Below, piece after piece: positions 38,532 through 49,450 of a stretch of DNA of 64,000 nt. Source of the stretch: Clusia tigrina (taxonomy: Eukaryota; Arthropoda; Insecta; Diptera; Clusiidae); the NCBI GenBank assembly GCA_920105625.2, contig OV050030.1, positions 189,405,887 through 189,469,886 of the forward strand. Reading direction: 5' to 3'. How positions within the stretch are numbered: the stretch's first letter is position 1; each line of letters starts with the position of its first letter. The notes below the pieces were generated by a model. The model ran no database searches. It was not told the origin of the DNA and saw only the letters and a list, made by a program, of their open reading frames with translations. Position numbers and translations under genes: made by a program.

Positions 38532-40420
38532 TCAAATACAATACTCCCACTTAATCAATGAGTTGAATAATTCAAATAGAAAATAGAAAATATTAAGCTC
38601 CATTTCTTTTATGCAAAATAAATGTTTTTCAATTGACACGGCTTTAGTCAAATTATCTGCAATCATTTCATTAGTGCTTACTTTGATAATTTTAACCAGG
38701 CCCTTACTTATGTAATCTCTTATAAAATGATGGCGAATCGCAATGTGTTTCACCCTAGGACTAAACATTCCAGTTTCTGTTAAGTCGACGGCTCCTTTGT
38801 TATCACAGTGTAACTCCAGTGGCGGCGTACCGTCTTAATTATTTTATCCTTTAACTGATTAAGCCACAATGCTTCTTGTGTCGCTGCTGATAAGCTCATA
38901 TACTCTGCCACTGTTGACTGCTTTTTACTTGCCCATGTTATCGCTGCATTCTGCAAAAGAAATACATAGCCAGTACAGGATTTAAAGTCCTGAAAGCTGT
39001 GATCCCCAATCAGATTCAGCATACCCGCATAGACTGTCATTTTCCCTTTTATATCTAAGTTTGATATTTAGTGTACCTTTCAAATATCTCATTACTCTTT
39101 TCACCCCTTTCCAGTGCGCCATTCCAGGGTTTTTATTAAACTGACTTAAATTGGTGATACTAAACGAAATATCTGGACGCGTGCACTAATACTACCAATG
39201 GCCTCCTGATATGGGATCGTCTGCATTTTCTCATGCTCATCTTCAGTCGACGGACACATTTCTGCAGTAAGTTTTTGATTTGGATCACTTGGTATCTTCA
39301 CCGGATCCCAATCAAACATATTAAATTTACGCAGAATCAATTCTGTATACTTTTGTTGACCTAGACTGATGATTCCTTTATCATAATTGTAGTTTATTCG
39401 AATTCCAGGAACGTTCGTTACTGTGCCTAGATCCTTCATGCGAAAATGCTTCTTCAATGTTGATTTAAGTTGATCTTTCCATGGAGAGTTATTAAAAAAT
39501 ATCAATAAATCATCGACATACACAGCAACAACCATAATAAAATTTTCTTTGTGTCGTACATTAACACAGGAATCGGTTTTACATCGCTTATACCCTGCAC
39601 GCTCCAGTACTTCGTTGAATTTAAGATTCCACTGTCTGCTGGCCTGCTTCAGACCATACAAAGCTTTATTTAATTTGCATACACGCCCTCTTTTGTCGTC
39701 ATATGCTTCAGGCTGATGCATATAAAGTATCTCGTGAATATCACCTTGCAAAAACGCTGTCACGACGTCCATTTGCTCGATTTTCTAGCCAAATTCTGCT
39801 GCCATCGCCATTAACATTCGAATCGATTAATATCGAACTACTGGCGAAAAAGTATGCACGTAGTCGACGCCTTCACGCTGACTATAGCCTTTTGCCACAA
39901 TTCGCGCCTTGTATCGCACAATTTCACCTTTTGAGTCAGTTTTTCTTATAAAGACCCACTTGCAATTGATGGCTTTATGACCTATCAGGTAAATGTGTTA
40001 TATTCCAGGTTCCATTATCAATAAGCGATCGATACTCTTCGTCCATTGCAGCTGTCCACTGCAATTTTTCACTCCCACGATTAATCGCTATCATTGCCTA
40101 CGTCCAATCTGCTGTCATCTACATCATCATACAAAGATTCTTCTGTACTGCTAATCGTTTCATCAACATTGTCATTGTGCTCTTCAAATTGATCACGTTC
40201 ATTTGAGCACGCCATTTGAGCTACTGTTTGCCGAACTATCTGATTCAAAAATATCCGCAGCAAATTGGAAAATTTTGTTATTAGAATTTTCACCAAGTTA
40301 GTTGAAATGCTCAATAAAATTCACTACTCTGCTTATAATCACTTTATGGGTTTCCTTGTCCATTAAGCGATATCCCTTTTGTGCCTCGGAATATCCAACG
40401 AATAGATATTCTTTTGACTA
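38532..40420 (-). pseudogene. Copia-like pol fragment, unit 5
   Basis: RT open frame 39772-39146 with YVDD, RNase H frames 39040-38780 and 38768-38532, linker 40314-40081 with the FEEHNDN variant shared with unit 4. The unit 4 nonsense codon is absent. Confidence 0.9.
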
Positions 40421-42841
40421 CGAGAAGGCAGGAGGTAATTGACGTCACCCTGTCAAATCCAAGACTAGGATGGTCGATCAACAACTGGAGGGTCCTCGCC
40501 GAAGACTCGTGCTCGGACCACTGATACATTGAGTTTCAGTGTGGCGAGCAGGCGCAGATGCCATTGCCCACCAGAAACCCAAAAAAAACAGACTGTCCAA
40601 AGTTCAGGGAGGCACTGCGTAGCAATTACGTGACGCCACTGAAACTTCGCAAGGAGCAAAACATTGAGGCGGCTGTTGAACATCTCAACACCGCTCTAAC
40701 AAACAGCTTCGAGCTAGCCTGTCCAACTAGACCTCCTATTAGCTGGACTCCTGTTCCATGGTGGAATCAAGAGCTTCAGACCTATTAGTATGACCTTGTT
40801 CATGCTAAAGAGTTTAGAACGGCTGGTGGAGCTTCGGATACGTAGGGAGTTTCTGAAGACACATCCACTCTCTCCATTTCAGCATGCCTATCAAAGCGGA
40901 AAATCCTGCGAGACGGCTCTGCAAAACCTTGTTGGAAGGATAGAGCGAGCCATCGACAGGAAAGAATACGCAATAGGCATCTTTGTGGACATAGAGGGTG
41001 CGTTTGACAATGTTACTTTCGACAGTATGTGCGGCTCTGCTAGGCGGCATGGCGTACATCGGGCTCTAGTAAAATGGATACGTTCAATGCTGGCCCAGAG
41101 AATCATAATGGTGCGGGCGGAGGAAGATATGCTGGTGTCGTCTGGGGTTAATAGAGGCTGTGCCCAAGGTGGCGTACAGTCTCCGTTGCTCTGGTGCATG
41201 GTAATCGAACCCCTGCTTAACGCCATTAATGACTCGGGTGTATACGCTCAGGCATATGCGGATGATGTTGGCTGTCTTGTAACAGGTCCATCCCTTATGA
41301 ATGTCTGCTGAAGGGTGCAGAGAACTCTGGATATGATTGACACTTGGTGCAGTGCGAATGGGCTATCGGCTAATCCTGTCAAGACTGGCATTTTCCAGTT
41401 TCCCAGAAGGAGAAAGCTTGATGGACTTATTCTGCCTACACTAAAAGGAGTCACTATCCAGCTATCCAAGGAAATCAAATATCTTGGAGTCATCGTTGAT
41501 AACAAACTTCTTTGGAAAACACATGTCGAACTGAAGACATCCAAAGCACTGTCAGTTTTCTGGCAGTGTAAGGGTATTTTTGGTAAGACATGGGGTCTTT
41601 CCCCTCGTAAGGTCCTAGGGATCTATACAGCTATAGTAAGACCTATTATCACCTATGCATCGATGGTTTGGATGAGCAGACTCTCTCTTGTAGGGGTCAA
41701 AAAAGCTCTATCAAGACTACAACGTACTGCGGCCATATGTGGTACCGGAGCATTTCCGACTACTCCAGGCCCGGCACTTGATGCTTTGGTGAATCTCCCG
41801 CCACTAGATGTCTTCACCCGCGGAGAGGCCGTTCAGGCCATCTGCAGAGTGAAACATAGTGGCCACTGGTATGGGTGTATTCGATATTGGACAACGGCGC
41901 AGGCACTGACATCGATTCTGCAATCCTGTCTATGCCCCCGGACTCCATGTCATCAACCGTCATACTAGAAAAGCGGTGCAATGCGTTGCTGCTAGAGGCT
42001 CGTTCATGGTTAGACCCCGAGAACGAGCCCGGCAAACACTGCTGCCGTGTATTCACTGATGGCTCCAGGACTAAAGACGGTTCAGGTTCTGGTGTCTTCA
42101 TGGAACCCGTCGGTTCTTTGCCTTGGTCTGCATGCATCTGTGTTTGAGGCGGAGGTGTATGCGATACTTGAGGCAATGGACTTTGTTGTGGAAAACAGGT
42201 GGAAAGGCAAATCTATTTGTGTGACAGCAAAGCTGCGCTCATGGCCTTGGATAGTCCTACCACCACTTCCACGATAGTCAGGTCCTGCAAATCCAGGCTA
42301 AATTATGTTGGAAAACATAATAGTCTGACGCTGACTTGGGTACCGCGACATGCTGGCATTGCGGGTAACGAGATCTCTGACTATTTGGCTAGGATGAGCT
42401 CTGAGGCTGTTTTTTCTTTTTTTTTATTATTGTCCCTGAGCCTGTTCTAAAACTCCCTTCTGCTGTCTTCAAAGCCACTGCAAAGAAGTGGGTTGTTTCG
42501 ACCCACAAGCGAGCTTGGCGGGCTGAGAGAGGCTGCGGATGGACGAACATTGTGCTACCTGTTATCTCTGACCAATGGTCGCGGTTCCTTCTTTAGGTAG
42601 GAGGGAATGCAGGCTGTAGGTTGGCGTGATGACGGGGCACTTTCTATGGGCTACGCACATGGAAAGGATTGGCATATCAGACAGTGCGCTGTGCCCAGCC
42701 CGTGGAGAAGAAGACGAGACGGCGGACCATTTCCTTTGCGTCTGCCCTGCCTTTGCTCGAATCAGGTTTGGGATTTTTGGCACTGATGTGCTGAGGAGTA
42801 ACCAACATGGCTCCTTGGGGTTGAAGCGTAAGTTTCGTTGA
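40421..42841 (+). pseudogene. Element B pol, unit 5
   Basis: Keeps the 29 bp near 40756-40784. RT palm frame 40790-41311, thumb frame 41315-41968, RNase H pieces 41875-42450, zinc-finger frame 42626-42841. Two private RNase H substitutions: Gly to Arg in WVPRHAG and Thr to Ile in GNEIS. Confidence 0.85.
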
Positions 42842-43099
42842 AACGTAAATTTTCGCAAGATAGTTCTAGGAACCTCTATTCCATCTAGACCGATAGTGCG
42901 TGGCGAAGAGTCACATCCTGCCCGAAGTAACCCTGCTATTTATAACAGAACACTATGGATCTAGACTGAGGGTCAATAAACACCTCAACGGATACAGGGT
43001 GCGGAGGATCAAACCTCTATAAAAAACCTCTGGGTTGGAGTATGATGCCATACGACCCGTGTCGATGCTCAGCCTGGCTGGGAACCAGGTAAAAAAAAA

Positions 43100-43705
43100 A
43101 ATAGCCCAGTCTCTAACGGAGTGCTCCGGATACTTGGCGTCCTCCGGTTCTATCTAGCCTTACTCGCGCACACGGACCTCTGCGCGAGTGGACCTCTCTT
43201 GTCCGATACTCGTGCGGTCAGGGGGCTACCCCCGCCCGCAGGCCGTAGAGGGGCACAGCAGCTCAAAGACAGTTGCTGGGGTAAACCAGGGGGAGTCGTT
43301 TCAACCCGTTCGTCCGTCAAAGCAGGCCTATTATGATAGGAAGGCGGCCATGAGGGTCATGGCCAAATATGAGACTCTACCCACGGACCAGCTCATTGAG
43401 GAGCAGGCCAAATCGGTAGAGTGGGCAAGGGGGTGCTATCCGGCTTGGGCAAACCGGCGGGTACAGCCCCAAAGAGGCAACGTTCGGCTGAAGAGGCGGG
43501 TGAGGTCGCTAAAAGACAAAAAGTCGGCGGCCAGAAATACCCATCCTACAGCGAAGTTGTCAAAGGTGGGGGTGAGATGCTGGCCATCATTGACCGGAAG
43601 GAGGAGGAAGGGGTCATACCCAAAGAGAAGTGGAGGTGGGTGGAGCAAGCGATTGCCGAAGTCTACCTCCAAGTCTTAGAGGAAAATCCTGGAAAAAGCA
43701 CACAA
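43100..43705 (+). pseudogene. Element A ORF1 remnant, unit 5 (frameshifted)
   Basis: Five-G frameshift near 43430 and gtttcaaccc near 43299, as in units 2 and 3, although the neighbouring element B matches unit 4. The start hairpin is at 43162-43189. Confidence 0.75.
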
Positions 43706-46700
43706 CACATTGTGGGGAAGTTCGAACACTAACGCCAGAGGTGAGTCAGTTTTAGACTTCATTATAGAGAATAAGCTTAGTGTCATAAATTTAGGCTCAG
43801 AGCCGACGTTTATAACACAAAATAGAAGGGAAGTGTTAGATATTACACTGACCTTCGATAATTTCGCGAACAATATAGATGGAGAGCGTCGAATGAAAAT
43901 TCCTACTCTGACCATCGCTATATAGAATACGAATTGAACTTCCCAGTAGCTCCAGTTAAGACCTTTAGAAATATACGGAGAACGGACTGGGGGAAGTATA
44001 GGAAGACTCTCAGGGCCTCACTGTCAAGAAATCCCCCGTCTGATCCCACAGACCCTGTGGAATTCGACGAGTTGATCAATCAGGTAACCACGGCCCTGAA
44101 AAGTTAACTGACAGCCGGGTGCCCGGTTGTAAAACTGAGAGGCAAGGACAAACTACCTTGGTGGTCAATGGATTTAGACCTTCTCCGGAAGTCCAATAGG
44201 CGGTTATTTAACAGGGCTAAAACTTCGGGTCTGCCCGCGGACTGGGAAGCCTACAAGGCTGAGCTAAAAATATACAACAAAGCAACCAGAGCTGCGCAGC
44301 AACAATCCTGGCAAAATTATTGTAGGGATGTGGAAGAAACATCGGAAGCAGCTAGACTAAGAAGAATCCTAGCAATGACACCGCACAACCTGGGCTACCT
44401 TAAAGGTCCGGGTGATGTGTGGAGTGAATCGAGCGAGGAATCTTTGGCTCTTCTCTTAGATACGCATTTTCCAGGCAGTAGCACAGTGGAGGGTGATAAC
44501 CCGACACCTAGGGGCAGGCAGTCTGAGATACGGAATGCGATAGTTACAGTCGAGAAAGTTCAGTGGGCCATTAACACCTTTAGTCCATATAAATCTCCGG
44601 GTCCGGATGGAATTTATCCAGCTGAACTGCAACAATCACGGGACAAAATTACGCCCTGGGTTGTGACTGCAATTAGAAGCTGTCTTAACATGGGCTATAT
44701 TCCGCTGAGATGGAGAGAAACGAAGGTTTCCTTCATACCCAAGGCAGGCAGGTCAGCTCATGTAAATCCTAAAGACTTCAGACCAATGAGTCTCACGTCT
44801 TTCCTCCTAAAAACACTGGAGAGATTGATGGATGCACACTTACGGGAAGCTATACCAACTGGTAGAATCTCCTCGGTACAACATGCATACACGAAGGGCA
44901 AATCGACAGAGACGGCGTTACACGTAATTATTGGTATAGTGGAAAAAGCCATCCAGCAGAAAGATTTAGCACTAGCGGCGTTCATTGACATAGAAGGCGC
45001 TTTCAACAACATAAATGCGAACGCCATTACGGGAGCGTTAGAAGCGCTGGGCGTCGATCCTAATATGGTAGCGATGGTAGAGATGATACTCGTCAGCAGA
45101 AAGGTAACTGCCAGCTTAGGTTCCCACACCTTACGCAGACAGGTCTGCAGAGGCACTCATCAGGGAGGAGTCCTCTCCCCCTGCTCTGGAATTTGGCGGT
45201 AAATTCATTACTGCTAGCCCTAGAGAGGGAGGGTTGCCATGTCGTCGCCTATGCTGATGACTTGGCAATTGTGAACAGAGGGAAATATCCAAACACTCTT
45301 ATGGATATTTTGCGCTCTAGCATGGCCACGCTTACTGGTTGGACGGGAAGAAGGGGATTAGGGTTAAACCCTGATAAAATGGAATTAATCCTCTTTTCTA
45401 AGAAAAATATATCTCCTGAGGTCTCCCCGCTAACATACAAAGGTGTGGAAATTCCGATGAAGGAGACAGTTAGATATTTGGGACTAGTACTAGATAGAAA
45501 ACTTACCTGGAAACCCAATATTGAAGAAAGAGTCAGAAAGGCCAATATTGCTTTGTACACATGTAAAAAAAACGGTCGGAATCAGGTGGGGGCTATCCCC
45601 ACGAATTATGCACTGGCTATACATTTCGGTGGTCAGACCCATATTGCTATATGGAATACTGGTATGGTGGCCAGCCACTCAGAAACAAAGCTATTTGAAG
45701 CTTCTGAGCAAGTTCCAAAGAACGGCTTTTTTATGCATCTCTGGTGCCTTAAGGACCACGCCTACTAAAGCTTTAGAAGTAATACTCAACCTACCTACAT
45801 TAGAGCTGGTAGGGAAACAAGTGGCCGCCACATCAGCACTAAGGCTGAAATGTGCGGCGTTATGGCATGATCGGCAGATTGGTCACTCGACTATTGCGCA
45901 TACCTGGAGTAGTTCTATCCAACACATTGATTACTCTATACCTAATCTCAACTTCGATAGGCACTTCCAGACATATATTCCATCTAGAAGAGAGTGGCAA
46001 ACACCAATGCCATGGAGAAGGGGGGAACTTAATTTCCACACTGACGGATCCAAACTTGACTATATAGTCGGTTTTGGAGTTTTCTCAAAACAACTGAGAC
46101 TGGAACTTTCTTTCCGTCTCTACGACCACTGCAGTGTTTATCAAGCAGAGGTCCTAGCCACAAAGGAGGTAGCCGTCTACTTAAATAGACATGCCGTAAC
46201 AAAAAATATTATAAATATCTACTCGGATAGCCAGGCGGCCATCTTGTCAATGAATTCGGTGGCACTGAAATCAAAGGTTGCTCAGGAATGCCGGGCAGCC
46301 CTAAATGATATAAGTACCGTTTTCAGGGTACGCCTTATATGGGTTCCGGGGCACAGGGATATTGAGGGGAACTGTAGGGCTGATGACTTAGCCAGACGGG
46401 GTACCAACCTTCCTTTATGCACGGACAGATGCCTGTAAACTGATGCTGAAGGATAGGGTCGTGCGTGAGACGAATGGGTCTTGGGCACAAGAGGGCACTT
46501 GCTTAACGACTAGGCTAATGTGGCCGGAACTTAATAGTAGGAAAACTAGAGACTTGCTTGCCCTGCCGAGAGAGAATATCTCTAAGGTCGTGGCATGTAT
46601 AACTGGTCACTGGCTTTTCGGCAGACATGCTCTCAGGCTGGGAGTACTCTCTCATGAATACTGCAGAAGCTGTGGGGATGAGGAGGAGGAGGAGACTGCG

Positions 46701-46850
46701 GAACATCTCTTCTGTAGTTGCCCCGCTCTGGCTAGAAGCAGAGCGGGCTCTTTAGGCAAATACGCTTTTAGCTCTCTTACAGAGGTGTCTAGCGCGAAGA
46801 TCAAACAAATCCTGCGCTTTATTAGGGCTTCAAAATGGTTCGACGAGTGA
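43706..46850 (+). pseudogene. Element A pol, unit 5/6, with the undeleted RNase H
   Basis: RT frame 44168-45202 (private Thr-to-Ala, Gly-to-Ser and Phe-to-Leu changes), VAYADD frame 45193-45768, RT connection/RNase H frame 45521-46438 (305 codons), zinc-finger frame 46443-46850. Only this copy retains the 62 codons at about 46086-46275 that hold the RNase H Glu (YQAEVLATKEV) and second Asp (IYSDSQAAI). All catalytic motif regions, TDGSK through DDLAR, are therefore present in one frame, although the RT frameshifts remain. Deletion of this piece in the other copies is flanked by the 5-bp repeat tcaaa (46085-46089 and 46271-46275). The 3' tail is at 46933-46950. Confidence 0.88.
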
Positions 46851-47168
46851 ATCGGAGGTGCGTTGTGGCGCGGTGGTATCACAATGGAACCATGGTGGTC
46901 TGAGTGAGCTTGTCCTTGGACTGGCTGCCACATTAACCTAACCTAACCTAGTGTATAAGCAGGTGATCTTTTACTAAAGAGAAGATTTAACAACTGAACT
47001 GTAGCTCGTGTTAACTCGCGCGGTTAAGTTCAATATAGTGTACTCAGGCTGCCAATAAGGCGCTCAGCTAACGTCCAGTGTTTGATTCAGTGAATAGAGT
47101 TCAGGCGGATATAAAGCGACTGGCAAACACAAATATCTCAAACATTTTTTGGGCAACCGTTAGGATCC
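45865..47168. repeat. Partial array unit 6 (right edge)
   Basis: This truncated copy holds the 3' end of element A and about 218 bp of spacer. It alone keeps the 186 bp of RNase H coding sequence that starts at 46085-46090. In its last ~45 bp it differs from the other copies at several positions (for example ctcaaacatttttt against ctccaaaatttttt), then loses similarity after ggatcc at 47168. The rising divergence suggests homology-based exchange rather than a blunt break. Confidence 0.9.
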
Positions 47169-47176
47169 GGAACATA
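46951..47176. other. Partial spacer and array edge
   Basis: The first ~170 bp match the start of the other spacers. Divergence rises from about 47130 and similarity ends after 47168. The following bases (ggaacata) lead directly to the BEL target-site duplication. Confidence 0.6.
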
Positions 47177-47181
47177 GTATG
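47177..47181. repeat. Target-site duplication, left (gtatg)
   Basis: The five bases gtatg immediately before the left LTR equal those immediately after the right LTR (56195-56199). Confidence 0.93.
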
Positions 47182-47660
47182 TGTTTTATTCCTAACTTTG
47201 ATTCCTCTACAGGCACTTTAACGTGGATAGGAGGTAGGAAGTTGAAATAGTTGTTTCAAGCACTTGAACTTGAAGAACTTGCTGGGATGAAATAAACTTC
47301 ACTTGTTGTAAGCTTGGTTATAATTCACGATTTTATTTGCCAGTTATGGCCTTATATACAATTCTAATTACAATTAATTACAATAACAAAATCTTAAGTG
47401 GCACGGTAAAATGAATGCACATACAAAATATTGAAGAATGCAAATGCAGCAAAGTAAGGCTATTGACTTATGGGTAACGAACTGGCGTTGACTTAAGGCC
47501 AATGCAACGTTATATTTGTTGGCAATATGCATGATTATTTCTGCTGACACGCCATCATACGGGTGTTTCACCTACTGCTACCAAAGGTAATTGACTTGGC
47601 GCGTGCTGTTGTGTAGCGGATGACGATGTTGTTGTGCCTACGAAAATTACTTTTCGTACA
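47182..47660 (-). repeat. BEL 3' LTR
   Basis: 479 bp, same length as the LTR at 55716-56194. By eye they differ at five positions (for example cctctacagg against cctatacagg and aacgtgg against aacctgg). On the minus strand a TATATAAG is at 47358-47351 and an AATAAA at 47337-47332. A 65-codon frame inside it (47571-47374) has no recognisable domain. Confidence 0.96.
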
Positions 47661-47669
47661 TTCCCCCAC
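47661..47669 (-). other. Polypurine tract
   Basis: On the minus strand the bases gtgggggaa directly precede the 3' LTR, the expected position for the plus-strand primer. Confidence 0.8.
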
Positions 47670-47684
47670 GTTGAGCAATTTTGG

Positions 47685-49450
47685 TCAACTCGCTTCTAAA
47701 TTGACGATGAATGGTGGTGGGTGTTGTCGCGGCGTTGGTTTTGGCTGAAATTTCTTGGACCTTTTGAATTTCCATATGAAGCATATGATGAGAACTGTTG
47801 CGGATATCAAAAGGGCGGTATAGCTGACCGCATGGTGGTGGTGACTGTTGGACCTTATTGTTTTTGGTAGGTCTCATGTGTTAGGCGCGTTTGGAGTGCG
47901 GTGAGGACGTCCAATTGAGTTTCAAATGTAATATTTTTCTCCTTGGGGGCCGTTGGTACTTCGTACATGGTGTTGATGGTACTAAAGTCTTTGAACCTGG
48001 CGTAGGATGTGTATGTGGAACTGGAATTGCTGTAGTGACCTTGAATTGTGATTACTGTAGTTTTGGCGATACAGTTAGGGTGCATGGTTAATATTCCAGA
48101 GCCTGTTATTGTTAGTTGAGCAATCTGGGTTCCACACACTGTTGACAGTTCAGTTTCTGATGTAGTGGAGAATAACCACTGATTCTTCTGATGCAATTGG
48201 GTCCACATAGAGCTACAATGCGATTGTGTGATGCTACAAATCTGTTGTAGCTTTGTTGTTGAATAGATTAATTTCGCAGGAAAATGCCGCTGATTCTCTT
48301 CCATAGGTCGGGTGGTTGCTTTCACATATGTAGGCGCCTTCCTTGGTTGAGAAGCATTTGTCCAGTTCATGTGAACTTAGTGGGATGTACTGATCACGAT
48401 GAGGGTTGACTGCTAGAAAGGAGGTATCTGGAGCTATTGTGTACATTGATTCGTTCATCATAATTGGAATCGGGATGAGTTGGAACAGGTCGAAATGTTG
48501 TTGATCGATTAGAGGTACCCTGATTAGAAATATGACCTTGCTCTTTGTGACTGCTCCTTCTGCTTTCATTATTTTATAGAATTGTACTATGTTGGATTGT
48601 TCAGTGGGCAGTTGTCGAGCTAATGGAAGGTGCGCCTTAATGGTGCTGATCTGAGCTTGTAGTTGTTGTGGTGTGAGTAATGTTGGACTGATTCTACCAT
48701 GGTGTGTATCTGTGAGCACATCGATGATGTCTGCCTGTATTCGTTGAAGGTTGGCCGCCATTAAGGACAATTGGGTTGCTGCTAAAATCAATAACTGCGC
48801 AATCTTAATTTGATTTGTGTTGCCGATCATGCTGTTATTTACTTCGTCTATGTCCTTTTGTAGCTCAGAAATTCGTGACCTTGTTGCTCGTTCGTCCTTC
48901 TTGATGACATTAATGGTAGAGTCAATGATGGAGGTATGATTTTGAAGTAAACGCTGCAGATGATTTTCGTTGGTTTTTGCTTCATTAATTGTGTGAGACA
49001 TTTCTTCCGCGTAGTCTGAGTCGAGAACACCGAACAGGGTGCGAGCAACGTTTCCAACTATATTGAGTGCCGCTCTTCTTTTACGCCCAATCGATAGCAT
49101 ATCTTTGTCCTGCACTAACTCATGCCGTGTCTGATTTTGGTTGTTGCTTAGTGTGTAACACGTGGAATTTTCTTCTACTCTTGTACATAAGTTCTGGAGT
49201 GCTAATATGCCGGAAGAGAAGGTATCGATTTCTGCCCAAAATGATGCCAACTCATAGTACACCACCATTTTCCATTCTGTTGTTATCATTCCTGTTGTCC
49301 CGATGCCTTCGAAATATATCCCAGGGTCCTTACCAAAGTTGTTGACATGGACTGAGCTGCTTAATATTGCCGGGATCAGTAGAAATGAAACAATAACTGT
49401 TACCAGGAGAGAGCTGGTCGGTGAGGCTCGCCTCCTTTTTGTTGGTATTA
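47685..49450 (-). pseudogene. env: BEL env-like (insect F/Env-type) gene, frameshifted
   Basis: The frame that carries the integrase C-terminus continues without a stop into a hydrophobic signal-like segment (SSLLVTVIVSFLLIPAILSS, about 49415-49356). A Cys-containing ectodomain follows, with a basic RKRR site at 49085-49074 just upstream of a Gly/Ala-rich segment (NIVGNVARTLFGVLD). This arrangement resembles the F/Env proteins of insect errantiviruses and baculoviruses; the assignment is from family knowledge. The frame stops at 48234. The C-terminal ectodomain continues in another frame (about 48270-47855, with Cys and NQWLF, GSGIL motifs). A hydrophobic anchor (47831-47772) with a basic tail lies in the third frame and ends at 47685. 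At least two frameshifts therefore break the gene. Confidence 0.75.

Larger units (their letters stand above)
36675..45864. repeat. Array unit 5
   Basis: Length 9190 bp. Combines states otherwise seen in different copies. It keeps the 29 bp near 40756-40784 like unit 4, but its element A ORF1 has the five-G frameshift (near 43430) of units 2 and 3. Private changes include a Gly-to-Arg change in the element B RNase H (ccgcgacatg near 42345) and agtccatataaa near 44582 in element A RT. Confidence 0.95.
1..47168. repeat. Tandem array of a 9.16-9.19 kb composite retroelement unit
   Basis: The sequence at base 1 (gcatgatcggcagattgg) recurs at 9163, 18325, 27489, 36675 and 45865, giving periods of 9162, 9162, 9164, 9186 and 9190 bp. 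Everything between these anchors recurs in the same order and orientation, with only scattered substitutions and small indels visible by eye. Each unit joins parts of two different non-LTR elements, a minus-strand copia-like fragment and a spacer. Similarity stops near 47168, where the last copy reads ggatcc followed by unrelated sequence. The left edge is outside the window. All copies share the same internal deletions, so the unit was already a defective composite before amplification. Confidence 0.97.

Noticed and set aside
47159..47168. GGATCC at the array edge as a cloning junction
   Set aside because: The same ggatcc occurs inside every unit at the equivalent place, and divergence begins before it; a chance site is simpler.
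1..47168. CRISPR array or other short regularly spaced repeats
   Set aside because: The period is about 9.2 kb and consists of retroelement coding sequence; no short spaced repeats were seen.
47374..47571. Small protein inside the BEL LTRs (also 55908-56105)
   Set aside because: It is confined to LTR sequence, overlaps the TATA-like motif and has no recognisable domain; duplication simply follows the LTR.
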